Below, piece after piece: positions 31,811-39,853 of a stretch of 42,691 nt of DNA. The notes beneath the pieces are model-generated. The model worked only from the letters and a program-made list of their open reading frames with translations. It made no database searches and had not been told where the DNA came from. Each line of letters opens with the position of its first letter. Position 1 is the stretch's first letter. The position numbers and the translations under genes are program-made. The stretch is taken from NCBI GenBank assembly GCA_031291995.1, contig JARLHZ010000009.1, positions 1 to 42,691 on the forward strand, in the 5' to 3' direction. Source of the stretch: Candidatus Doudnabacteria bacterium. GTDB lineage: Bacteria; Patescibacteriota; Doudnabacteria; UBA920.

Positions 31811-31840
31811 ATGATAACATAAAAGCCTTAAAGATGTCAA
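31811..31840 (-). promoter_or_regulatory. Probable promoter of the secE-nusG-rplK-rplA unit
   Basis: On the minus strand TTGACA (31835-31840), then TATCAT (31811-31816) after 18 bp or TTATCA after 17 bp. The leader to secE is about 175 nt and contains the TTCCGTAGT hairpin. Confidence 0.6.
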
Positions 31841-31863
31841 AAAAAGTAATTATCCGTTTTTTG

Positions 31864-31884
31864 TGTCAAGGGCGACCCTTGACA
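31864..31884. repeat. Palindromic repeat abutting a stop codon (copy 2)
   Basis: TGTCAAGGG and CCCTTGACA pair perfectly around a 3-nt loop, directly following the TAA of the cytidylyltransferase gene. Its reverse complement differs by one base from the element at 15038-15058. Confidence 0.75.
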
Positions 31885-32322
31885 TTATGGCTTATTCTTG
31901 AGCATTTTTATAATTGATGATTTATAAATATGCCTTTTGTAAGGTTTTAAACGAAAAATTTTGACAATCAATCCCCTTTTTTTTAAATCAGACTGCAAAT
32001 TATTTACATAATTTTTTTGGTCAAAACCCAGGGCGATTATGTCCGGGTGCTGCTTTATAATATGCGGGAGGTGACTATTCAGACCACCTAAAACAGCCTT
32101 GTCGATCAACAGGATTTTTTTGACCGCGTCTAATCGTCTGCGCTCGGAGATGCTAGGTCTATGGCCTTTTATCCGCGAAACGTTTTTATCCCGTGCCACA
32201 CTGACTATTAAATATGGATTTTTAGATAAAGCCCGGGCCTGCTTAAAAAAATTTAAATGACCCCGATGCAAAACGTCAAAGGTGCCAAACAACATAATCC
32301 GAGTTTTGGAATTAGGAGTCAT
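31885..32322 (-). CDS. Cytidylyltransferase-family nucleotidyltransferase (FAD synthase/TagD-like)
   Basis: A 145-residue nucleotidyltransferase with MLFGTFDVLHRGHLNFFKQA (HxGH site) and SISERRRLDAVKKI (ISSER-like motif), as in glycerol-3-phosphate cytidylyltransferase, RfaE C-terminal domain and archaeal FAD synthase. Substrate cannot be told from sequence alone. The start at 32322 is used; 32295 (MLFGTFD) is equally possible, since the upstream stretch consists of CCTAATTCC repeats. It is downstream of the flippase gene, with 31 bp between this start and the flippase stop. Confidence 0.82.
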   Translation of the reverse strand: MTPNSKTRIMLFGTFDVLHRGHLNFFKQARALSKNPYLIVSVARDKNVSRIKGHRPSISERRRLDAVKKILLIDKAVLGGLNSHLPHIIKQHPDIIALGFDQKNYVNNLQSDLKKRGLIVKIFRLKPYKRHIYKSSIIKMLKNKP

Positions 32323-32353
32323 AAATTCGGAATTAGGAAGAGAAACAATCGTA

Positions 32354-33805
32354 TTAAGCCGATTGTTTGCCGGCAAAAAAACTCTTAATAAAATTCCAGT
32401 CGTCTTTTTTTATAAAACCCGTGGCGATTAAAATTACAAAATATGACACCGCGCCAACCGGCAAAGACAAAAACAGGTTGTAATTGCGCAGCGGCCAGAG
32501 AACCAAACCCATTATAATTGCGGCCAGGGCGGGTTTAAAAGCCAGGGAGAAAAATTTAAAATCCGTTATCCCCTTGCGGATAAAATAAAAATAAAATATT
32601 CCCTGAAGGCTTTCGCTGACTACCGTCATAAATGCCGCGGCGCGGATTCCGAAATGAGGAATAAGGATCAGGTTGCCCGCAATATTTATAATCACATTGG
32701 CGCCGGTAATAGCCATGGCCTGTTTGGTGAGCTGCGAAATAACCAATGAGTTGGCGGGGATATACACAAACTGGATGGCCGGCGCCCATATTAATATAGA
32801 CAGCACTACGGCCGAATAAGCGTAGCGCGGATCATGCGAGGTTAATAAACCGATAAGCGGCAAAGACAAAATCATTCCGCCCACGGCCATGGGCAAGGCC
32901 AGCGCCAGCATAAGGCTGACATATTTTTCCAGATTTTCCCGAACTTCTAAAATTGCTTTCTTGGCCATTAGCCCGGTAAAAAACGGGAATAAAGTATAGG
33001 ACACTACCGCTGGGAAAAAATTTAGCAGGTCAAAAATGCGGTAAGCGGTAGTATAAAGTCCGGTCTGGGTATAGCCCTTTAAAAACGTGATAATAACGAC
33101 ATCAACTCGGTTATAAATGGCGCTAAAACCAACCAGCAAAGTAAACGGCCACGCTTGTTTTAAAATACCGCGGATTAGCCCAAAATCAAATAATTTAATC
33201 CCCTTTAGGACTTCCGGTTTAGGGATATGTTTTTTGACAAAATGCCAGTACAAAATTAAGTCCATTATGCCGAAGACAAAGGTAACGCTCGATAAAAAAA
33301 CAATATACTTGCGGAGCAAAACCGTTGCCATAATCAGCGTAAAATTTACGCAGGAATTCAAAAAGTTCATCCACGCGACTTTGCGCATATCCTGGAACGC
33401 GGCCATAACCGCCAAATACGGGTACGTTAGCGCGTTGGTGAACATCCCGAGGCCGGCCACGCAAATGCCAAAAAATACCGCGTGGTCATAATGCCGCATA
33501 GAAGCGATACCGACTAACAGTATATAGAGGACTACCGCGACCACAATCTCAAAGGAAAAAAACTTTTGGAAATACTCCTTGGCACGTTCCGGTTGTTCGC
33601 TGATTTTTTTGGTAATAAACTGCTGGACGCCAAAATCGACCACCGTGGAAAACAGCAGGACGTAAGACTGGATATAAAAATACTGCCCCGTCCCGAACGG
33701 GCCGAAATAAGGCAGCAGGGCGCGGTAAGCCAAAAACAGCATTAACAGCGCCAGCACGCGGCTGGCGGTAAGCCAAAAAATATTTTTGGAAATATGCGTG
33801 CTCAT
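32354..33805 (-). CDS. Polysaccharide flippase (Wzx/MATE-like, MOP superfamily)
   Basis: A 483-residue integral membrane protein with about 12-14 helices. The start ISKNIFWLTASRVLALLMLFLAYRALLPYFG, with GTGQYFYIQSY, is typical of O-antigen/teichoic-acid flippases, which move lipid-linked sugars across the membrane. The ATG is preceded by AGGAA. It may act on products of the GT2 and GT26 glycosyltransferases in this window (inference). Confidence 0.88.
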   Translation of the reverse strand: MSTHISKNIFWLTASRVLALLMLFLAYRALLPYFGPFGTGQYFYIQSYVLLFSTVVDFGVQQFITKKISEQPERAKEYFQKFFSFEIVVAVVLYILLVGIASMRHYDHAVFFGICVAGLGMFTNALTYPYLAVMAAFQDMRKVAWMNFLNSCVNFTLIMATVLLRKYIVFLSSVTFVFGIMDLILYWHFVKKHIPKPEVLKGIKLFDFGLIRGILKQAWPFTLLVGFSAIYNRVDVVIITFLKGYTQTGLYTTAYRIFDLLNFFPAVVSYTLFPFFTGLMAKKAILEVRENLEKYVSLMLALALPMAVGGMILSLPLIGLLTSHDPRYAYSAVVLSILIWAPAIQFVYIPANSLVISQLTKQAMAITGANVIINIAGNLILIPHFGIRAAAFMTVVSESLQGIFYFYFIRKGITDFKFFSLAFKPALAAIIMGLVLWPLRNYNLFLSLPVGAVSYFVILIATGFIKKDDWNFIKSFFAGKQSA

Positions 33806-33871
33806 TTCCTGTATATTATCAGATAATTTTTATTTTGTCCCCCAACATCAAATAAAGCGTAAAAATTATGT

Positions 33872-33877
33872 TATAAT
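33872..33877 (+). promoter_or_regulatory. Extended -10 box, near-leaderless transcript
   Basis: TGTTATAAT ending at 33877, then 7 nt to the ATG at 33885; no Shine-Dalgarno sequence. This supports the 33885 start over an upstream in-frame ATG. Confidence 0.65.
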
Positions 33878-33884
33878 TATTTGT

Positions 33885-35339
33885 ATGAATAAAAATCAAA
33901 AATTATTGTCAATTTTGCTTACTGTAATTGCCAACCTGGGTTTCGCGGGATTGGCTTTGGCAAACAACGCCGTAACAACGGCTGCCGCATCGACATCAAC
34001 GGCGCCAAGCCTGTCCGCCACGACAACACCCACATCGACATCAACGCAATCTACCGTGTCCGGATTGCGCGAACCGAGCGTGCCGCCAATTATTACCCAA
34101 ATAAGCCAGGCCAAAAATTTGCTGGCCAATATTACCTTAAACCACGCTCTCGAGCCGGTCTATAGGACAACCAAGAACAAAAAGACCGGCAAGGTAACCA
34201 AAGTCATCAGCAAATACAATTTAACCGACAAGGATATCGCCCTGGCGGTTTTGGACCCTGCAACTAATAATGTTATAACCACCGTTGGGAGATTGAACGG
34301 CACATCCATGGTATTTCCCGACCCGGCGGTTAGCATTAAACTTATAAATTTTAACGGCGTCAACAGCCGGTTTGAAGTAGATAAGCCGGTTAACGGCACA
34401 ATCCTGGCGCTGAAATATCTAATCAGCAATCCCGATACCGGCAGCAAAGCCGCTATTGAAAAAGGCCTTTATCCGGCCGTCTATGTCCCCTACTCCAGCA
34501 ATTTAAATACGCCCGACGTAATTACCTTCGGCCAAAATTATTTAAACGGAGTAATTAACACCGTCGCCCAACAGCTATACGGTCTTCCATCCTCGGCCAT
34601 TCCCGGAGACACGATTACCCAGGCGGTTCCGCCGGCCATGATTAAAGCCCTGGTTTACGCCGAGCACAGCGATACTTCATCCATACTTAACGGCAACGTC
34701 CAAGGATCGCTCGATCAGATGAACATATTACTTGCCTTAAACGGACCGGATACTTACAAATACAGCGTCTCCAACGACGGCTATGCCAGCCGCGGTATCG
34801 CCCAATTTGTAAAATCCACATACGATTCCCTGGTTAAGCGACATCCGGAAGCATTTTTAAATCCCAATTATGTGGCAGGTATGCAGGACCACGTAAATTC
34901 CATTAAGGCCATGTATTTGTTGTTGGATGATTACGCCGGCGATGTGCGAATTAGGGCAAGCCAGGGTTTTGTGGCTGCCAGGGTATTTGATTACGGAGCC
35001 GCTTCTTATAACGGCGGCACCACGCGCGTGGCTAAGGCGGTTAACGCGTTTGGTGACGCCTGGAACCAGGACAGGAGCGCGCAGATAAACGCGTTGTCGG
35101 GGCAAATTTCAAATTTCAAATCGCAAATAACAAACCTGAAGGCTAAAATTAAAAAAACCGCGGTTAAAAAAACCAAAGCTGAGTTACAAGCGCAGCTCGC
35201 GAAGGCGGAGGCAAATTTATCGTCCGATAATTCCCAGCTGGCTACGATGCAGGCCGCCAGCTTAAAAAACGCCACTGTAAATTATTTGGCAAAAATTTAT
35301 AAAGTCATCCAGTATTTTAACGACCAGCAAACTACTTAA
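33885..35339 (+). CDS. Exported transglycosylase-like protein with C-terminal coiled coil
   Basis: The 484-residue protein has a signal peptide (residues 1-27, LLTVIANLGFAGLALAN), a Thr/Ser/Ala-rich linker and a beta-rich middle part (about 60-220). A lysozyme-like region follows: ALVYAEHSD with the possible catalytic Glu, SRGIAQFVKSTYDSL and ASYNGGTTRV, which parallel the SLT motifs ES, GLMQ and AYNxG. The C-terminal 85 residues are a Lys/Ala/Gln coiled coil. It probably cuts or binds peptidoglycan. The lipoprotein M23 gene begins 17 bp downstream. Confidence 0.7.
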   Translation: MNKNQKLLSILLTVIANLGFAGLALANNAVTTAAASTSTAPSLSATTTPTSTSTQSTVSGLREPSVPPIITQISQAKNLLANITLNHALEPVYRTTKNKKTGKVTKVISKYNLTDKDIALAVLDPATNNVITTVGRLNGTSMVFPDPAVSIKLINFNGVNSRFEVDKPVNGTILALKYLISNPDTGSKAAIEKGLYPAVYVPYSSNLNTPDVITFGQNYLNGVINTVAQQLYGLPSSAIPGDTITQAVPPAMIKALVYAEHSDTSSILNGNVQGSLDQMNILLALNGPDTYKYSVSNDGYASRGIAQFVKSTYDSLVKRHPEAFLNPNYVAGMQDHVNSIKAMYLLLDDYAGDVRIRASQGFVAARVFDYGAASYNGGTTRVAKAVNAFGDAWNQDRSAQINALSGQISNFKSQITNLKAKIKKTAVKKTKAELQAQLAKAEANLSSDNSQLATMQAASLKNATVNYLAKIYKVIQYFNDQQTT

Positions 35340-35355
35340 GATATTCATAATTCTT

Positions 35356-36048
35356 ATGCGGAAACTTTTCTTATCCATTTTCGCTGTTTCCCTGTTGGCC
35401 GCGGGCTGTGGTTTTTCATCCGGCCCCAAGACCCAGCCAATTACAACCCTCAATCCGCCAACCCCCACGCCGGCTCCGGAACTAACGCCAGGCACCGCAA
35501 CTTCGTCGGCAGGCGCGGTTTTAACGCCTACCTCGGATAGCCTACCGTCAGGATTATCGTGGCCCATAAGCGACGCGCTGTCCCGCGTGACCAAAAAACC
35601 ATTTGGCCTGTACGTTTCGCCCGGGCACTCCCCTGTTTCACCGGAAAAATTTACCGGCTACCATACCGGAACGGATTTTGAAACCACCGCCGCGGAAAAA
35701 AATATTGATGTGCCGATTTTTGCAATTTGTTCCGGAAAATTATTGCTGAAAAAATGGGCTTCCGGCTATGGCGGAGTGGCCGTGGAATCCTGCACTATAG
35801 ATAACCAGCCAGTGACGATAATTTATGGCCATTTGCGGGAGTCTAGCATTTCGCCTGCCATAGGACAAGCCATAAACACCGGAGATAAAATTGCTGTCCT
35901 GGGTACCGGCTACAGCCAGGAGACCGACGGCGAGCGCAAACATCTGCATCTGGGTATACATAAGGGCAGCGCCATAAATATTTTAGGCTACGTCCAAAAT
36001 GCTTCCAACTTAAGCGCCTGGAACGATCCGCTGGCCGTATTAAAATAA
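35356..36048 (+). CDS. Lipoprotein M23 peptidase
   Basis: A 230-residue exported protein with a lipobox LLAAGC (Cys18), a Pro/Thr-rich linker and an M23 metallopeptidase domain. The zinc site is HTGTDF and HLHLG, with YGHLRE between them. It would be lipid-anchored and cleave wall peptides. It is in operon with the transglycosylase-like gene, so the pair could cut both glycan and peptide bonds. Confidence 0.88.
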   Translation: MRKLFLSIFAVSLLAAGCGFSSGPKTQPITTLNPPTPTPAPELTPGTATSSAGAVLTPTSDSLPSGLSWPISDALSRVTKKPFGLYVSPGHSPVSPEKFTGYHTGTDFETTAAEKNIDVPIFAICSGKLLLKKWASGYGGVAVESCTIDNQPVTIIYGHLRESSISPAIGQAINTGDKIAVLGTGYSQETDGERKHLHLGIHKGSAINILGYVQNASNLSAWNDPLAVLK

Positions 36049-36118
36049 TCTAAATAAATAGAATCGAAGCCTCACCGTAATAAACTCGCTTTCGGAAAAG
36101 CCGCCAAACCCCGGTTTT

Positions 36119-36149
36119 TAAGCCTCCTTTTGCCAAAAAAGGAGGCTTA
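36119..36149 (+). terminator. Terminator after the M23 lipoprotein gene
   Basis: TAAGCCTCCTTTT and its complement pair around a short loop; the tail TAATTTAT is only moderately T-rich. Confidence 0.65.
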
Positions 36150-36224
36150 ATTTATGATGTAATGGCGGGAAACAAACTTTACAATTTGGCGATATAACTG
36201 TCAGTAAGCTTTTTAGGCAAGCTT

Positions 36225-36782
36225 ATGGAAATCAACCACCTGGTAAAACTAGCACGGGACGGCGACGAGGAGGCTTTTGGCCAAATTTATGATAATTTTG
36301 CCCAAAAAATATTCAAATTTATCCGGTATAAAATCCAAAACCGGCAGGAAGCCGAAGACGTCTTGCAAGAAGTTTTTACTAAAGCCTATATTGGCTTGGG
36401 GAGTTTTTCTATGGAGAACTTAAATTTTTCCGCCTGGCTGTATAAAGTCGCGGGCAATACCATTAATGACCATTTCCGGAAAAAATACCGTTCGCCGGTT
36501 ACCGCGGCTATTGATGAAAATTTCGACGCTCCCAGCGGTTATTCCCTGCAGGATGAAGCCGCGACCAAGTGGGATTGGAATTTGGCCAGAGACGCATTTT
36601 CGCAATTGCCGGCCGTCTACCGTCAGGTTTTGGAATTACGATTTGTGCAGGAGTTGTCCGTGGACGAAGTCGCCGATATTTTGCATAAAAGCAACCTCTC
36701 CGTGCGTCTTATCCAGCACCGGGCATTAAAAAAAGTCAGGCAAATTTTAAACAATTATGATTTGGGCTACCAAAAAATTTGA
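36225..36782 (+). CDS. ECF-family sigma factor
   Basis: A 185-residue sigma-70-type factor with regions 2 and 4 only. Region 2 has DEEAFGQIYDNF and NRQEAEDVLQEVFTKAY (the core-binding DxxQ-like helix), and region 4 has LPAVYRQVLELRFVQELSVDEVADIL plus the recognition helix. It overlaps the next gene by 26 bp, the usual sign of a sigma/anti-sigma pair. Confidence 0.92.
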   Translation: MEINHLVKLARDGDEEAFGQIYDNFAQKIFKFIRYKIQNRQEAEDVLQEVFTKAYIGLGSFSMENLNFSAWLYKVAGNTINDHFRKKYRSPVTAAIDENFDAPSGYSLQDEAATKWDWNLARDAFSQLPAVYRQVLELRFVQELSVDEVADILHKSNLSVRLIQHRALKKVRQILNNYDLGYQKI

Positions 36783-37836
36783 GAGGGAAATCCAAAGCCT
36801 CAAGAGGCTTGTCCCCGAACAAGACCCGCTTTCCGCCGATGAGCTGGCAAGTATAAAACAGCGGATTTTTTCGGCTGTAAAAAACCAGACGCCGCCCAAA
36901 ATATTTTACCGAGTTGATTGGCGGCTGAGATTCGCTAAAGTGGCGGCACCGGCTATTTTGGGATTATCCCTGATTGGCGGCACAGCCTACGCTTCCGGCG
37001 GGTCAAAACCCGGGGATTTGCTTTACCCGATTAAGCGCGCCACGGAAACCATTCGGTTGGATCTGGCCGCGTCCGATCAAAGCAAAGCGGTTTTACAGGC
37101 TCAATTTGCCATCGAACGGATTAAGGAACTGGCGGAAATTAAACAATCAGTCCAATCTTCGGCCAATACGTCCGGGCAAAATAACGGCTCCGCCGCCACA
37201 TCGACCGGTGGTGCGGCAGTACAGATTACGGCAACTTCAGGGACATCGACGCTCCAAAACATTGGCGGCCAAACCCGCCTGGAAATCCGCGCGCAAAATG
37301 ACGCCAGCCTGCAGGTTAACGAGGCTCTTAACGCCATGCAAAAAGTTCAGGACAAACTTCAAAATGAAGGAAATAAATCGGCGGCCGACGCGATATCCCA
37401 AAACATCGCGAAACTGCGGTCGGAAGCCCAAATCCAGGATATAAAAATTGGTCCCCGAAAAATTGAGTGGCGCGATAAACCGGACGACGGCGGTATTACA
37501 ATTGATTTTCAGGCTACCACCACAATTCCCCAAGCCCATAAATTACCAAAACTAAAAATTGGGGAACATAATTCAGGTGAGCCCTCTATAACCGTTCCTT
37601 CAATATTACCTCTTCCCGAAGTACAGGGAAGTTCGACCGGATCTTTTTACCGTACCGGCCCGACAACCGGCGTTACAAGCACCGCGCCGGCCACGCCAAT
37701 TTTCCCTATCTTTCAAAACCAATTAAATACGGACTCTCCCGCAACATCATCCGCCTGGCAAGAACGGCAAAGCAACACCGACGGATTTAAAAGCTCATCC
37801 AATAATGAGAACACGCGAAATGGTCAGGACAGGTAG
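36757..37836 (+). CDS. DUF5667 membrane protein, putative anti-sigma factor
   Basis: A 359-residue protein. The cytoplasmic N-terminal part (1-50) is followed by one membrane helix (about 54-72, VAAPAILGLSLIGGTAYA), then GSKPGDLLYPIKRATETIRLDLA and the helical DUF5667 region, and a Thr/Pro/Ser-rich tail. The overlapping upstream sigma factor and single-helix topology suggest an anti-sigma role. No zinc-binding HxxxCxxC anti-sigma motif is visible, so this stays an inference. Confidence 0.72.
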   Translation: MIWATKKFEREIQSLKRLVPEQDPLSADELASIKQRIFSAVKNQTPPKIFYRVDWRLRFAKVAAPAILGLSLIGGTAYASGGSKPGDLLYPIKRATETIRLDLAASDQSKAVLQAQFAIERIKELAEIKQSVQSSANTSGQNNGSAATSTGGAAVQITATSGTSTLQNIGGQTRLEIRAQNDASLQVNEALNAMQKVQDKLQNEGNKSAADAISQNIAKLRSEAQIQDIKIGPRKIEWRDKPDDGGITIDFQATTTIPQAHKLPKLKIGEHNSGEPSITVPSILPLPEVQGSSTGSFYRTGPTTGVTSTAPATPIFPIFQNQLNTDSPATSSAWQERQSNTDGFKSSSNNENTRNGQDR

Positions 37837-37890
37837 CGAAACAAAAATTCGGATTTTACGACATATAATAATAAGAGTCCCTAATATAGC

Positions 37891-37919
37891 AAAAAACCCA
37901 GTCTAGAGCTGGGTTTTTT
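37891..37919. terminator. Bidirectional terminator between convergent genes
   Basis: AAAAAACCCAG and CTGGGTTTTTT pair perfectly around TCTAGAG. It separates the DUF5667 gene from the convergent lysozyme-like gene. Confidence 0.9.
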
Positions 37920-37957
37920 GTTATATTTAGCGATGTGACGTTTACGATAAGGAAATA

Positions 37958-39823
37958 TTATTGGGTCACGGCGTTGGCTTTGGCATAGCTGTCGACTTCG
38001 GCCTGGGGCAGAGTCACTATTTTTTTGGCGCTGTAGCGCCCGGCTTTAAACTGGGCGGCGGACAATCCCGCCAACTGCCCGTTTTTGACCAAATACACGG
38101 TGGCGTCCTTGTCCCCTTTCACCAAAGTACCGTCGCGGGGCGGCACTGGCACGCCGGTATACCATTCCACAAAGACGGCTGTGGAAAATACATAATCGGG
38201 AGTTATTCCGCGCTGTTTGGCCACGAACGATGAAATGGGATGGGTCACGCCGTCTTTAAATTCGTACAAAGAACCGGTTTTGCTGTCCACCGCAAAGAAT
38301 GTCCGGTCTTTGGGCTGAGCGTAAGCCGCGGTGGGCAGCGCGCCGATTTCATCGGAAGTTATAGTCCCCACTTGGCTTTGGCGATATCCCTGATTTTTAA
38401 AGATATCGGCTATCACCGCGTGCTTCAAACCGTCCTGCACCAGGTAGACCGTGGAATTGCCCGCGGTTTTAACCAAGCTGCCGTTTTTGGGCGGCACAAA
38501 ACCATTTTGGGTATAGGTCCCGATTTCATCATCGGGTACAATGACAATCTGTTTTGGTTTGATGTTATTTTGCGCGAATGTATAAGCGCTGTACAGTTCG
38601 ATTTCGCCGTTTTGCACCAAATATACCTGCGGTTTAACGGCCCCGCGAATAATCGTCCCGTCTTTTGGCGGCAAAATTGTACCGGTGGCAAACAGTGAAG
38701 CGTCGGAGGCGTTAACGCTTAAAGCCGTGGCCGCTGATAAACCTCTCTGGCTAATAACAAAGGCGGAGGCCGGATGTTTTACTCCGTTCAAAAATACGTA
38801 ATCTTTCCCATCCGGAGTTTGCACCACGGTATTGTCGACGGGCGCGTACAAATCCCCCGTCGGGTAGTCGGCAAACTCATTGGGCGACAGCGTGATTTTG
38901 GAAGACGTATTCAATCCTCTGGCCTGGGCGACAAAATCCAGCAGCAGCTGTTTGGAACCGTCTTCAATTATATATGTGTTAGTCCCGTTTGCCAGAGTAA
39001 CCAATGTGCCGTTTGGGTATTTAAACCACGCGGTAAAAAATTTCCAAAAATTATAGTTGCCGTTAAAAACGTGCGGGGTGTAGCGGTACAGCGCGGCCGT
39101 GGCATTATTGGCCAGAGTCACGTTTTCCTGAGCCGTTACTCCGTCGTAACCCCCCATGGTATTATCAAGTATTATTGTCTGCCCAACCTGGCTGACGCTG
39201 CCGTTATAGGACGGACCGCGGCCGCCCGAAGTATTAAAAGATTTCATCAGACTTTTGGCGGCGCCCAAGTAACGATTGCCGCTGCTGTCCAGATTGCCGA
39301 ATAACTGATAGTAAAAACCCGGAAAAAGATTCCAGCAGGAGACATTGTCGCCGCAGTTAAAACCCATGGCGTGGTCGATGGCCGTTTGCTGAGCGGCCGC
39401 CGAGCCATACTTCTGGTCAACCAAACCCTCTTCTTTTTCCATAGTCGCCAAAATAACCTGGGGGTTTAAGCCGGTCGATTGGGCGGCGTCCCAAATTAAT
39501 TCCGCGGCCGTGCGCAGGCGCGGCAAGGAAGACTCCGGGTCATCCAGCGCCTGCTTGAGCAATATCGCGTTAGGTTCTTTTAAATTCGGCAAAAAAGACG
39601 GGTCCGTATTGGCCAAAACGGAACCTTTAATTTCCAAAAATTTTTGAATGCCGGCCGCTCCGCCGAACGTTTGAGTATCGGAAAACGCCGTGTCGGAAAT
39701 CAGCTGGTTTGGGTTAAAAACAGGATCAATTGCCATTTGCGCAAATGCAAAAAAGGGCAGAATCGCCAAAACGCCGACACCGGCGAATTTAAAAATATTA
39801 AATTTTAAATTTTTGTTTTCCAT
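37958..39823 (-). CDS. Secreted lysozyme-like protein with six C-terminal surface repeats
   Basis: The 621-residue protein has a signal peptide (residues 1-30, ending AFAQ). A lysozyme-like part (about 90-285) contains NPQVILATMEKEEGLV (possible catalytic Glu), MGFNCGDN and YNFWKFFTAWFKYP. About six repeats of roughly 59 residues follow, with the core PPxDGTLVKG and TVYLVxNG. The same repeats occur three times at the end of the neighbouring subtilase. The repeats probably bind the wall or surface polymers (inference). Confidence 0.75.
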   Translation of the reverse strand: MENKNLKFNIFKFAGVGVLAILPFFAFAQMAIDPVFNPNQLISDTAFSDTQTFGGAAGIQKFLEIKGSVLANTDPSFLPNLKEPNAILLKQALDDPESSLPRLRTAAELIWDAAQSTGLNPQVILATMEKEEGLVDQKYGSAAAQQTAIDHAMGFNCGDNVSCWNLFPGFYYQLFGNLDSSGNRYLGAAKSLMKSFNTSGGRGPSYNGSVSQVGQTIILDNTMGGYDGVTAQENVTLANNATAALYRYTPHVFNGNYNFWKFFTAWFKYPNGTLVTLANGTNTYIIEDGSKQLLLDFVAQARGLNTSSKITLSPNEFADYPTGDLYAPVDNTVVQTPDGKDYVFLNGVKHPASAFVISQRGLSAATALSVNASDASLFATGTILPPKDGTIIRGAVKPQVYLVQNGEIELYSAYTFAQNNIKPKQIVIVPDDEIGTYTQNGFVPPKNGSLVKTAGNSTVYLVQDGLKHAVIADIFKNQGYRQSQVGTITSDEIGALPTAAYAQPKDRTFFAVDSKTGSLYEFKDGVTHPISSFVAKQRGITPDYVFSTAVFVEWYTGVPVPPRDGTLVKGDKDATVYLVKNGQLAGLSAAQFKAGRYSAKKIVTLPQAEVDSYAKANAVTQ

Positions 39824-39853
39824 TTTTTATTGTTAATATTTGCCGGAACAATT

